From an uncultured Alkaliphilus sp. (GTDB lineage: Bacteria > Bacillota > Clostridia > Peptostreptococcales > Natronincolaceae), in NCBI GenBank assembly GCA_938074565.1, contig CALJEQ010000015.1:142511-206510 (forward strand): a stretch of DNA of 64,000 nucleotides. The letters run 5' to 3'. The notes below the pieces were generated by a model, which saw nothing but the letters and a program-made list of their open reading frames with translations, was not told the DNA's origin and did not search any database. Of the stretch, positions 24,594 through 33,241 are shown piece after piece; the stretch's first letter is position 1; every line of letters begins with the position of its first letter. A program made the position numbers and the translations under genes.

Positions 24594-25181
24594 ATGATAG
24601 ATATATTATTATGCGAGGGCGAACATGAAGATATGATTTTTACCCATATAAAGGCTATAGAGAAGGACTTGACCAATAAAACATTTACAAATTGTCAATT
24701 TATTAACAGTGATTTCACCCAATCAAATTTTTCTTTTTCCTTCTTTGAAGATTGCTTATTTAAAGAGTGTAATTTAAGTTTGTCTCAATTTAAGGATTCA
24801 AAATTAAGAAATGTTGAATTTCAAAACTGTAAATTATTAGGTGTAAGTTTTAGCAAAATTGATTCATTTATCATTGATATAAACTTCAAAGATTGTTTAA
24901 TTCAAAATTGCAATTTTTCTGATCTTAACTTAAAGAAAAGTATATTTCAAGAATGTAAAGTATTAGAAAGTGACTTTATTAATACAGACTTATCAGAAAG
25001 CAATTTTACATATTCAATATTAACTGGAACAAAATTTAATAATTCAAATTTATCGAAGGCAGATTTTTCTTTTGCAAAGGATTACAGTATAAACCCATTA
25101 AATAATAAGACAAAAAAAACGATAGTAACTTTACCTGATGCAATATCACTATTGAAATGTTTCGATATTATTATAAAGTAG
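24594..25181 (+). CDS. Pentapeptide-repeat protein
   Basis: A 195-residue protein. Residues about 20-165 are repeats of the A(D/N)LXX type (for example CQFINSDFTQSNFSFSFFEDC, then LSESNFTYSIL and LSKADFSFA), forming a right-handed quadrilateral beta helix. The ATG is chosen for AAAGGAG 7 bases before it. Some such proteins (Qnr, McbG, AlbG) mimic DNA and protect gyrase from inhibitors, but the family is diverse. It is the only rightward gene between 20.9 and 63.8 kb and lies next to the candidate peptide-maturation cluster. A self-protection role is speculation. Confidence 0.85.
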   Translation: MIDILLCEGEHEDMIFTHIKAIEKDLTNKTFTNCQFINSDFTQSNFSFSFFEDCLFKECNLSLSQFKDSKLRNVEFQNCKLLGVSFSKIDSFIIDINFKDCLIQNCNFSDLNLKKSIFQECKVLESDFINTDLSESNFTYSILTGTKFNNSNLSKADFSFAKDYSINPLNNKTKKTIVTLPDAISLLKCFDIIIK

Positions 25182-25224
25182 GTGTTAGTCTTGGTTTCGA
25201 TGAAAATCTTGATGTAAAAAATAG

Positions 25225-25266
25225 AAATCTAAGTTAGGTATATATTCCCAACTTAGATTTTTTTCT
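25225..25266 (+). terminator. Terminator of the pentapeptide-repeat gene
   Basis: AAATCTAAGTT and AACTTAGATTT form an 11-base-pair stem extended by GG/CC, followed by seven T residues. Confidence 0.85.
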
Positions 25267-25350
25267 TTTATATAAATAAGTCTCTTTAACTGTTTTGTAA
25301 CCATCTTCATTGTTTATTATAAACTAATTGATGATTACGTTTCTACTTCT

Positions 25351-25923
25351 TTAATCTAACTCATAGGGTGTAAAATTTACTATTAATCCATATGTCTTTT
25401 CTTCATCAACATCTTCCATTTCATTAAATTCATCTATTAATGCATTTAACTTTTCTTTAAATGCCGCCATTTTTTCTGTATTAGCACTAATAAAACAAGA
25501 TTTAATAATGTAAGGCGAATCAGTATATTTATAAATGTTTCCTATCGCATTAGAAGTTAGTTTATTAAAATACTCTGCCATAGAATTACATTCTTCCTGC
25601 TTAGTTTTTTCAGAAATATTACTATTTGTTTGACTATTAATAATCTCTAACTTAGTAGTAGTCAACTTATAAACTTTTTCTACGGTTTTTTCATTTTTAA
25701 TAATTTTAGACTCAACTATCATATTATAATTTTGCAACCTTGAGAGATATAATCTTGTTGAAAATATAGGTATATTCAAATTTCTAGAAATTTCACTGGC
25801 TGTCTTTTCTCCCTTTAAAAGAAGTATTAGAATATTAAGGGAAGGACCCTTGAAAAGATCTTCTTTAATTTTTTCGCTTTCACTAATTAAAGAAGTATCT
25901 ATAATACACTTAAAGTCTTCCAT
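25351..25923 (-). CDS. Winged-helix (ArsR-like) protein at the end of the radical SAM cluster
   Basis: A 190-residue protein. Residues 25-95 resemble a winged helix-turn-helix: GPSLNILILLLKGEKTASEISRNLNIPIFSTRLYLSRLQNYNMI. The remainder is a helical acidic domain of unknown kind. It is the last gene of the run exporter / radical SAM / radical SAM / M16 peptidase, 12 bases after the peptidase gene, with GGAGGTG before its ATG. It is probably the local transcription regulator, possibly sensing the peptide product. Confidence 0.65.
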   Translation of the reverse strand: MEDFKCIIDTSLISESEKIKEDLFKGPSLNILILLLKGEKTASEISRNLNIPIFSTRLYLSRLQNYNMIVESKIIKNEKTVEKVYKLTTTKLEIINSQTNSNISEKTKQEECNSMAEYFNKLTSNAIGNIYKYTDSPYIIKSCFISANTEKMAAFKEKLNALIDEFNEMEDVDEEKTYGLIVNFTPYELD

Positions 25924-25935
25924 TTTACACCTCCA

Positions 25936-27201
25936 CTACACAAGTTTAATTCTTTCCAACAGTTCATCTATATTAATATCACCAATAGCTGCTATACTCA
26001 TATTATTTTCATGGAATATATCATCTAAAATTAACATTATATGCTCTCCGCTGATTTTCTTAATATTTCTAATCTCCTGCTCCAATGAAAATGAACTATT
26101 ATAGGTGGCACACTTACCTAAAAACTTAAGATGATCCGCAACATTTTCAATTCCTAATATTCTCTTTGTGATAAGCTTATTTTTAGCCGATTCAATTTCA
26201 TTTTTAGTAAATCCTTCTTTCTTACACTTTGAAAACTCCTTAATCATAAGTTCTACAACTTCGTTAATAGTTTTTGGTTGACATACCGATGCAAAACCCA
26301 ACAATCCTCTTTCTTCATAAAAACTTTCAAAAGAATTAATGATATAAGCTAAACCTCTTTTCATTCTAATTTCCTTTGCCAGTCTGGACTTTATACCTCC
26401 ATCCCCCAATATTAAAGAAATTACTTCTATAGTATTTCTATAGGGACTATCGAATTCTGGAAGTTTAAAACAAACAGACACAATTGAGTTATCACCTGTT
26501 TTTTGAGTATTTAAGTAAATACCAACCTCTTTATTTACTAATTCTTCATTCCTATTAATTATTTTATCCTCCCAAGATGCAAAGTTCTTTTTTGCCAGTT
26601 CTATAGCTTCATGGTATTCAAACCCCCCCACAATAACCAATATACTATTTTCTGGAGTGTAACTTTTATTATATAAATTAACTATGGACTCCCTAGTAGA
26701 ATTTTCAATCACCTTCATATCACCAACAATAATTCTACCTACATTTGAATTCCCCCATAATGCTTGCGTACTCCTTTCAGCTATCTGCTTAAATGACGAG
26801 TAGTAGCTGGAGGCTTCCCTTAGTACAATCTTTTTTTCATTTTCAAACTTTTCATCAGAAACATCATTATATTGAGTTAGTAACTTAGCCAGTGTCGAAA
26901 TACAAAAACCTAAATTATATGATATACCCGAAAAATAGTAGTGGGTATATTCCTTTGTAGTAGTTGCATTATATACAATCCCCTTTGAGGCTATTTCGTC
27001 CAGTAAATTTTCTGTACCTTCATTATTATTAGAAGTAAATATTAAATGTTCTAATAAATGACTTAATCCACTGGTGGAATCATCTTCATATCTACTACCT
27101 TGTTTTACCCAAACACCACAGGCGATGGTTTTGGAGGTAGGTATTCTATGAAGTACAACCTTAAGACCGTTTTCTAAATAAACATTCATTAACTCATACA
27201 T
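25936..27201 (-). CDS. M16 family zinc metallopeptidase in a radical SAM peptide cluster
   Basis: A 421-residue single-unit M16B peptidase. The inverted zinc motif HLLEH is at residues 48-52, and the downstream acidic ligand lies in the KKIVLREASS helix. The C-terminal R/Y region (RMKRGLAYIINSFES) typical of M16 is present. Similar peptidases process ribosomal peptides, for example AlbE/AlbF in subtilosin and PqqF-type proteins in PQQ synthesis. It follows two radical SAM genes by 13 bases. The likely role is removal of a leader from, or trimming of, the modified small peptides; that link is inference. Confidence 0.88.
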   Translation of the reverse strand: MYELMNVYLENGLKVVLHRIPTSKTIACGVWVKQGSRYEDDSTSGLSHLLEHLIFTSNNNEGTENLLDEIASKGIVYNATTTKEYTHYYFSGISYNLGFCISTLAKLLTQYNDVSDEKFENEKKIVLREASSYYSSFKQIAERSTQALWGNSNVGRIIVGDMKVIENSTRESIVNLYNKSYTPENSILVIVGGFEYHEAIELAKKNFASWEDKIINRNEELVNKEVGIYLNTQKTGDNSIVSVCFKLPEFDSPYRNTIEVISLILGDGGIKSRLAKEIRMKRGLAYIINSFESFYEERGLLGFASVCQPKTINEVVELMIKEFSKCKKEGFTKNEIESAKNKLITKRILGIENVADHLKFLGKCATYNSSFSLEQEIRNIKKISGEHIMLILDDIFHENNMSIAAIGDINIDELLERIKLV

Positions 27202-27214
27202 AATAATATCCTTC

Positions 27215-28999
27215 CTAACAATATACTTTTGCTACATTAATATTATTTCTAGATAATCTCTTAAACTGAACGGTTATAGATTCATTTATTCCCTCTAAAG
27301 TCCCACACTTTACAGCTGTGTACACATCTATAGGATACGATACCCGTTGTTCTTCTACTTCAGATAAAAATAAAAACCTAGTAATGTCATATTCAAATCT
27401 AGCAATTTCCTTTATTACAAAATCAATACTTCCAAAATTTGATTTATCAATAAACCGTTTTATACTTTCAATAGATTCAGTAACTACATTTCTTATTTCA
27501 TCCCTCTCATGGAAAAATATCTCTTTGAGGACATACGCTTCTTGTTCTTTATAACTTGTGAATAATCTAAATAAGTCATCGTTGAAATATTCCATAAGAA
27601 GCTTGTAGGTTAATTTAAATTTAGGCAATGTCCGCATGTATACTAATAGAATAAACCTATTAAGACCATCTATTTCATCTTTATTTTCATGCTGAAAATC
27701 ATAGTAATGGGAAAACATTATTTTATTATTTTCAATAATTTCTTCAAGATAAAGGGGTAATTGTGGTTTGTTAACCATCGTAGTATTAATTTTATCTGTT
27801 ATAACAAAATCTGTGGAGTATTTTTGGGTTAATTCCGAACCAGGAAAAAATGTTAGTTCATGGAACTCTATACTATTAAACATAACTAGTTTATTCTTCA
27901 ATAGTTGGTTGATTAGATTTAAAGTTAAATTAATATCTTCAATGGTTTCTTCAGGAAACCCATATATAAAGGACAATTTATAATCTATACCGTTGTTTTT
28001 TAAAAGTTTAACTAAGGGGATTACCTTATTCACATTTAAATTTTTATTTATTATCTTTTGCATTCTAGGTGAGCCTGTTTCGATTCCTAAAAATATTGCA
28101 CTACATCCAGCCAACCTCATATTTTCAACCATTTCTTCATCTAGGGTATCTACCCTTGAACTGCATGACCACGAAATATTTAAATTCTCTGAAATTAGCA
28201 TCTGGCAAAATTTCATTATTTTTCTTTTATTTGCAGTAAATAAATCGTGGGTTAAGGCAAAATAGTTGATATTATATTTTTCTTTAACTAACTTAATTTC
28301 TTCTATAATACGTTTAGGTGATTTAAGTCTAAACTTTCTTTTCCAAAATATCTTAGTCGAGCAAAAAGTACAATTAAAAGGGCAACCCCTACCTACATCT
28401 ATATTAACCACATCAATATTATCCATCTTTAAGAAAGAATAATCTATAAATGGAAGGTTATCTAAATCTTCAATTAGGTCTGGCATTCCAGTATCTATAA
28501 CCTCTCCGTTTTTCTTAAATACAATCCCTTTAACTTGGCTTAAATCCCTATCGTTTAATAAGCCTTCAACAATTTCAACTATTGTGTTTTCCCCTTCCCC
28601 GATGCCGATAGCATCTATCCATTCAATAGTCTTTATTGTATCATGGGCTGTTAATGTTGCTTGTGGTCCTCCAAAAACCACCTTAACATTAGGACAACGC
28701 TCTTTTATTAGTTTGGCTACTGCAATACATAAATGATAATTTCCACACATTGTATAAAAACTAACTAAATCAGGTGAATTAGCCATAACAAAGGTATATA
28801 ATCTTTCCATTTCTGTATCAAAATCATTTTTCTTATTATAATTAATAGATTTATCTTCATGCTGAAAGTCAATAAATTTTATATTATGATTTGTATTATT
28901 TTTAAGAATTGTTGCTAAAAGTAATGGTCCCAGCGTTTCTATGTAGTTACTATCCTTATATTTATCCACTAAATTTACTAAGTTTACAGTACTCATCAT
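27215..28999 (-). CDS. B12-binding-type radical SAM protein, paralogue 2
   Basis: A 594-residue class B-type radical SAM enzyme. Residues 1-190 form a cobalamin-binding-like Rossmann domain, with VVFGGPQATLTA and GIGEGE, but without the DxHxxG base-on histidine motif. The cluster cysteines are RGCPFNCTFC (CxxxCxxC), followed by a conserved STKxFWxRxFRLKS segment. The C-terminal 200 residues are helical and specific to this group. It is clearly homologous over its whole length to the neighbours at 29128-30906 and 45683-47488. Such proteins methylate unactivated carbons or rearrange peptides; the substrate here is probably a small peptide from the same cluster. AAGGGGG precedes the start. Confidence 0.88.
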   Translation of the reverse strand: MMSTVNLVNLVDKYKDSNYIETLGPLLLATILKNNTNHNIKFIDFQHEDKSINYNKKNDFDTEMERLYTFVMANSPDLVSFYTMCGNYHLCIAVAKLIKERCPNVKVVFGGPQATLTAHDTIKTIEWIDAIGIGEGENTIVEIVEGLLNDRDLSQVKGIVFKKNGEVIDTGMPDLIEDLDNLPFIDYSFLKMDNIDVVNIDVGRGCPFNCTFCSTKIFWKRKFRLKSPKRIIEEIKLVKEKYNINYFALTHDLFTANKRKIMKFCQMLISENLNISWSCSSRVDTLDEEMVENMRLAGCSAIFLGIETGSPRMQKIINKNLNVNKVIPLVKLLKNNGIDYKLSFIYGFPEETIEDINLTLNLINQLLKNKLVMFNSIEFHELTFFPGSELTQKYSTDFVITDKINTTMVNKPQLPLYLEEIIENNKIMFSHYYDFQHENKDEIDGLNRFILLVYMRTLPKFKLTYKLLMEYFNDDLFRLFTSYKEQEAYVLKEIFFHERDEIRNVVTESIESIKRFIDKSNFGSIDFVIKEIARFEYDITRFLFLSEVEEQRVSYPIDVYTAVKCGTLEGINESITVQFKRLSRNNINVAKVYC

Positions 29000-29127
29000 T
29001 GTCGCCCCCTTAAACTTCCTTTATTACTAACGTAGAATTTTAAATCCATTGTTAAGTTAAGGAAGCTTTGTTTATTAATTTCTTATATTTTTACTGTAAA
29101 TTCTAACTAAGTATGTTTTATATTTTC

Positions 29128-30906
29128 TTATGTCTTAGATACATTAATGTTTTTTTCACTTGTTCGATTGAATTTTACAGTAATATTTTCATTAATACCT
29201 TCTAATGTATTATTCTTTACAGCAGTAAAAACATCTATTGGATAGCTAATTAACTGCTCTTTTTCTTTAGAATGTAATAAAAATTTTGTAACATCATATT
29301 CAAACTTCACAATATGCTTTAATACAAAATCAATAGCTCCAAAATTACGCTTTTCTACAAACCTCTTAATACTTTCAATAGAATCATTAATAATATTTTT
29401 TAAGTTATCCTGCTGAAAATAAGTAATTTTCTCTAAAAGTGAAGATTCTTCCACCTTATAATCACTAAATAATTTTAAAAGATCGTTATTATAATAATTT
29501 AATAATAATTTATAGGTAAACTTAAATTTAGGTTGTGTTATTAAATATACTATTGGAATAAACTTATCTAAACCTTCATATTCCCTTTGGTTATCGCCTT
29601 TTAAATGAAAAAAATGGGGAAAAATCTTTTTATTATTCTTAATAAAATCATTAATCTCTTGGGGTAATTTTAAATCACTAAGCATAGTAGCATTAACTTT
29701 ATCTGAAAATATCAAGTTATTACAATGTCTTTCCGTAAGTTCTGTACTGGGGAAAAAGGTAAAGGAGTGTAATTGAATGGTATTAAAAGTAATTAAAATA
29801 TTATTTAGTAGTTCATTAATTAGGTTTAAAGTCATATTTATATCATCTCTATTTTCTTCTGGAAATCCATAAATAAATGACAGTTTATATATTATGTTGT
29901 TCTCTTTTAATAACTTAACAGTAGGTATTATTTTCTTCAAATCTAAGTTTTTATTAATTAATTTCTGCATTCTTGCAGAACCAGTTTCTATACCTAAAAA
30001 CATTTTTTTACATCCAGCCAAACCCATCATTTTTATCATTTCTTCATCTAGGGTGTCTACCCTAGAACTACAAGACCAAGATATATTAACGTCTTGTGAA
30101 ATTAATAAGTCGCAGAATTCCAGTAGTTTCTTTTTATTTGCAGTAAATAAGTCGTGGGTTAAACTAAAACTTTGTATATTGTATTGTTCTTTTAAATTTT
30201 TTATTTCTTCTACAATTCTATTTGCTGATTTAAGTCTGAAGTTTCTCTCCCAAAAGCTTTTTGTTGAACAGAAGGTGCAATTAAAGGGGCATCCTCTTCC
30301 AACATCAATATTTACTATACGTGCTTTTTCCATTTCAATAAAAGAGTAATCTAAAAGAGGTAATGTATCTAAGTCTTCAATTAACTTAGGCATTCCTGTG
30401 TCTATAATACTGTTATTACTTTTAAATACTACCCCTCTTACTTTACTTAAGTCTTCATTATTTAATAAAGTATTAACAATTTCAAATATGGAATCTTCTC
30501 CTTCACCAAGGGCAATTGCATCTATCCATTCAATGTTTCTTATGGAATCTTTTGCAGTCAATGTGGCTTGTGGTCCACCAAATACAATAATTGCATCAGG
30601 GTTACGTTCTTTTATTAATTTTGCTAAAGGAATACATAAGTGATAATTGCTACACATGGTATAAAACCCCACTAAATTTGGTTTGTTATCTATAACATAA
30701 GAGTATAACTGTTCCATTTCCAGTTGAAAGTCTTTTTGTGGTGTATATTTATTTAATGAATATTCATGTTGAAAGTCAATTATCTTAACATTATGACTAG
30801 ACTTATTTTTAAGAACTGTGGCTAAGGACAATAAACCCAGTATTTGAACATTATCATTTTCTTTTTCGTAATGGTCTACTAAGTTAATTAAATTAATATT
30901 ACTCAT
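29128..30906 (-). CDS. B12-binding-type radical SAM protein, paralogue 1
   Basis: A 592-residue enzyme closely related to the next gene downstream; both start with a (V/I)NL(V/I)NLVD segment. GGPQATLTA and ALGEGED mark the cobalamin-type domain. The [4Fe-4S] cysteines are C206, C210 and C213 in RGCPFNCTFC. WSCSSRVDTLDEEM and FLGIETGSARMQK lie in the radical SAM barrel. The gene begins 8 bases after the exporter gene, with AGGAGG inside the latter's 3' end, so they are co-transcribed. Two paralogues in tandem suggest different positions or peptides are modified. Confidence 0.88.
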   Translation of the reverse strand: MSNINLINLVDHYEKENDNVQILGLLSLATVLKNKSSHNVKIIDFQHEYSLNKYTPQKDFQLEMEQLYSYVIDNKPNLVGFYTMCSNYHLCIPLAKLIKERNPDAIIVFGGPQATLTAKDSIRNIEWIDAIALGEGEDSIFEIVNTLLNNEDLSKVRGVVFKSNNSIIDTGMPKLIEDLDTLPLLDYSFIEMEKARIVNIDVGRGCPFNCTFCSTKSFWERNFRLKSANRIVEEIKNLKEQYNIQSFSLTHDLFTANKKKLLEFCDLLISQDVNISWSCSSRVDTLDEEMIKMMGLAGCKKMFLGIETGSARMQKLINKNLDLKKIIPTVKLLKENNIIYKLSFIYGFPEENRDDINMTLNLINELLNNILITFNTIQLHSFTFFPSTELTERHCNNLIFSDKVNATMLSDLKLPQEINDFIKNNKKIFPHFFHLKGDNQREYEGLDKFIPIVYLITQPKFKFTYKLLLNYYNNDLLKLFSDYKVEESSLLEKITYFQQDNLKNIINDSIESIKRFVEKRNFGAIDFVLKHIVKFEYDVTKFLLHSKEKEQLISYPIDVFTAVKNNTLEGINENITVKFNRTSEKNINVSKT

Positions 30907-30914
30907 ATTTCCTC

Positions 30915-32186
30915 CTAAATTTCTTTTAGTGAAGGATTAAAAATTTGTAAAATAAATACCATTAATATACCGATACTAAATAATACAAATACATGTTTTA
31001 AAGCTATAAATGTAATGATGAATCCCACTATACCACCACCTATTGGGGTAGTTGATAAGGATAAAGCATTTATTAACGAAGCAGTTCTGGGCAAATATTC
31101 CCGATCTACTTTAGACATTATACCCACCTGTAGAGGTAAACTTAGTATAGGTACAGAGATTCCCATAAGTCCACAGGATAATCCCACTCCTAAATATAGC
31201 AAATTAGAATCCCTAAACATCCCCATTTGTGATAAACAAAGATATCCAATGGAAATAAGGACTCCCGAAAATATCATCATTTTTTTACCTGTTACCCTCT
31301 TCTTAATAATAGGTGCTAAAATCCCCCCCACTATCATTGGAATTAAAAATGAAATTGCCATTACTGAAATAGCCTCTGGCCCTCTGTTCAATATTTCGTC
31401 TACATAGGCTGGCTGTAGGGCATTAAAAGGGATGATAAATAAGTTGAAACCCCCGGCAAATAAACAAATACTTAATATTAAACGATTAGATAATACATAG
31501 TTAAAACCACTTTTTAAATCTAAAAAATATCCCTTTAATGTAAGCTTATTTTTTGACAATTCTTCTTTACTAATTTTTATACTTAATATTAATAAGCCAC
31601 TTATGAAAAAGGTAATTGCATCAATAATAATTACAACTGCAACGCCTACAGTTCCAATTAATACCCCTGCTACAGAATAACCCATAAGTTCTGCCAGTGT
31701 TATACCAGTTGTATTTGTTGATACTGCATAATCATATTTTTCTTTAGAAATTAAGCTGGCAAACAGTGGCATAGCAGCTGGTGTTCTAAAGGCTTCAAAG
31801 GATGAATTTAAAAATGCAAATACAAAAAGATGCCATACTGCTAAATGACCTGTCATATAAAGTAGGGCTGTTATTAAAACCACAACTCCTCTACCAAAAT
31901 CGCAAATATAAATAACTGTTTTTTTAGGTAAGTAAGTCACCACAACACCAGAAATAATATTAAATAAAAATGACGGTATTCCACTTACTGCATAAAGGGT
32001 GGCTAATATTACGGCAGAACCAGTAAGTTGAAACACCATCCATCCATATGCAACAATATCAATAGAGTCTCCAAATCTTGAAATAATTTTAGCTAAAAAT
32101 TGTTTCATAAATTCTTTTTCAATAAAAATATCTTTGTAACCTACTGATATTTGTTTTTCTTTAGCATCAGCACCTCTTTCGTTCAT
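30915..32186 (-). CDS. MFS exporter of the radical SAM peptide cluster
   Basis: A 423-residue major facilitator protein with about 12 helices, related to MFS proteins in antibiotic and peptide clusters (MFS_3/MdtH-like). The N-terminal cytoplasmic tail is charged, and the first helix region reads ISRFGDSIDIVAYGWMVFQLTGSA. It is the first large gene after the two small peptide genes and immediately precedes two radical SAM genes. Export of the mature product or self-protection is the natural guess. AGAGGGG lies 8 bases before the ATG. Confidence 0.82.
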   Translation of the reverse strand: MNERGADAKEKQISVGYKDIFIEKEFMKQFLAKIISRFGDSIDIVAYGWMVFQLTGSAVILATLYAVSGIPSFLFNIISGVVVTYLPKKTVIYICDFGRGVVVLITALLYMTGHLAVWHLFVFAFLNSSFEAFRTPAAMPLFASLISKEKYDYAVSTNTTGITLAELMGYSVAGVLIGTVGVAVVIIIDAITFFISGLLILSIKISKEELSKNKLTLKGYFLDLKSGFNYVLSNRLILSICLFAGGFNLFIIPFNALQPAYVDEILNRGPEAISVMAISFLIPMIVGGILAPIIKKRVTGKKMMIFSGVLISIGYLCLSQMGMFRDSNLLYLGVGLSCGLMGISVPILSLPLQVGIMSKVDREYLPRTASLINALSLSTTPIGGGIVGFIITFIALKHVFVLFSIGILMVFILQIFNPSLKEI

Positions 32187-32261
32187 AATTACAACCCCTC
32201 TTAATTTTTTATAGATAATACTATTGTGTTAATATTAATATTTATTTACTTTTATTTCCAT

Positions 32262-32366
32262 ATTAAAAAAACCTCCAGCTTCTTTGTCACTGAAAATTCA
32301 GCAACTTACGTAGTTTAGTTTACGTTATAGTGGCTAAATTTTTGTTCCATGAATCTGAAGGTTTTT
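32262..32366 (-). terminator. Compound hairpin between the small peptide genes and the exporter (attenuator)
   Basis: On the minus strand an outer stem (AAACCTTCAG with CTGGAGGTTT, using G-U pairs) ends in seven T residues. Its loop carries the palindromic element at 32293-32343. The position, after two tiny genes and before exporter and enzyme genes, is where precursor-peptide operons often place a leaky terminator so that precursor mRNA exceeds enzyme mRNA. Confidence 0.6.
32293..32343. repeat. Palindromic repeat, copy 2
   Basis: The arms AAAATTCAGC (32293-32302) and GCTAAATTTT (32333-32342) enclose an ACTTACGTA...TACGTTA core. Arms and core closely resemble the element at 455-500. Two copies of this specific palindrome 32 kb apart suggest a dispersed repeat family. 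Confidence 0.55.
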
Positions 32367-32443
32367 GATAAGTCTTTTGATTGTATAGATTATAAACTAA
32401 AGCTATTATTAATAAACATGAAAAATAAATAATAATTGTACTA

Positions 32444-32611
32444 CTAAGTAACCTCTATAGATACTTTTATGTTCTGACCATCTTCAAGATCTAAAGAACC
32501 ATCATCAGAAAACTGCATTCCTTGATCTACTAAATTTTTGATTGTATTTTCGTCAGTAATAATTAACTTACCATCTTCAATTTTAACAGAATCTTTATTA
32601 ATTGGATTCAT
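32444..32611 (-). CDS. Small precursor-like peptide B (55 aa)
   Basis: A 55-residue protein, MNPINKDSVKIEDGK...IEVT, with GAGGTGG 4-5 bases before its ATG. The C-terminal part reads FSDDGSLDLEDGQNIKVSIEVT in two blocks: an acidic DDGSLDLEDG and a hydrophobic/polar tail. Peptide A upstream has DDGDLDLEEGSNI at the matching place, and peptide C at 45511 has LSVDVEDEEGCNN. There is no signal peptide and no cysteine. Such short acidic-leader peptides beside radical SAM enzymes, an exporter and a peptidase resemble RiPP precursors. No known precursor family was recognised. Confidence 0.75.
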   Translation of the reverse strand: MNPINKDSVKIEDGKLIITDENTIKNLVDQGMQFSDDGSLDLEDGQNIKVSIEVT

Positions 32612-32730
32612 TTTGCCACCTCACTTTCTTTATTTTTACTACTGCATTTATTAGTTAATTAGATTAGAAAACAAGGTTATTTAATATATCTCATGCATAT
32701 TCACTAACCTATATTCTTATCTAATATTAA

Positions 32731-32910
32731 CTACTCTTTTACTACAAAAGATGTTGTTATATTACTGCCTTCCTCCAAATCTAAGTCTCCATCATCTGCA
32801 TACTCCAACATTTGATCCGCACAACTTTTTTTTGCTTTTTCAGTTTCTTTATTGTTATTTTTGTTATTTTTTTTACTCATTTCTTCTTTGTTTTTGTCTT
32901 TATTTTCCAA
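32731..32910 (-). CDS. Small precursor-like peptide A (59 aa)
   Basis: A 59-residue protein starting with TTG, 6 bases after the near-perfect site AAGGAGGGG; no other start has a ribosome site. The N-terminal half is very rich in Lys, Asn and Glu (NKDKNKEEMSKKNNKN), like a disordered leader. One cysteine is present (KSCADQM). The C-terminal half DDGDLDLEEGSNITTSF aligns with peptide B. It is the first gene of the leftward operon peptide A - peptide B - exporter - radical SAM x2 - M16 - winged helix. Confidence 0.75.
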   Translation of the reverse strand: MENKDKNKEEMSKKNNKNNNKETEKAKKSCADQMLEYADDGDLDLEEGSNITTSFVVKE

Positions 32911-33241
32911 ATAATTCCCCTCCTTAACTATTATTCAAACCTTAAAATATTAGCACATTTACTTACAATTCTTTTGTATAAAATAAGTAATTTATTATAA
33001 TGTTTAAAGTAGATTGGAGTTTTGGGGAATTTTTTCTTTTCCTGTGTTACAATCTATTTATATTCAGTTTATTTTAAAATAGTACCAAGATATTATTTAC
33101 TTTTACTAAATACTTATAATTTATTCCGTGTTTGATGTTGATACCTATATTTATCAAACAGATACATTTAATTCATACATAAATAAAAGTAGGTGAAGAG
33201 GTTATATCTCCACCTCTTCACCTACTATCACTACTCTTGCT
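32911..33241. other. Promoter-containing gap upstream of the small peptide genes
   Basis: This 331-base AT-rich gap must hold the promoter for the leftward peptide operon. A TATAAT with a poor -35 region is visible on the minus strand near 32996-33001. The right end carries the terminator of the DUF4846 gene. No further small gene with a ribosome site was found in it. Confidence 0.45.
33186..33226 (-). terminator. Terminator of the DUF4846 gene
   Basis: A 15-base-pair perfect stem (AGTAGGTGAAGAGGT, 33188-33202, with its complement 33212-33226) has a 9-base loop and a TTTTATTT tail on the minus strand. It isolates the peptide operon from the genes to the right. Confidence 0.9.

Noticed and set aside
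32812..33000. 62-codon rightward Phe-rich frame overlapping peptide A
   Set aside because: It is the antisense image of the Lys/Asn-rich part of peptide A and has no ribosome site; the minus-strand reading has AAGGAGGGG.
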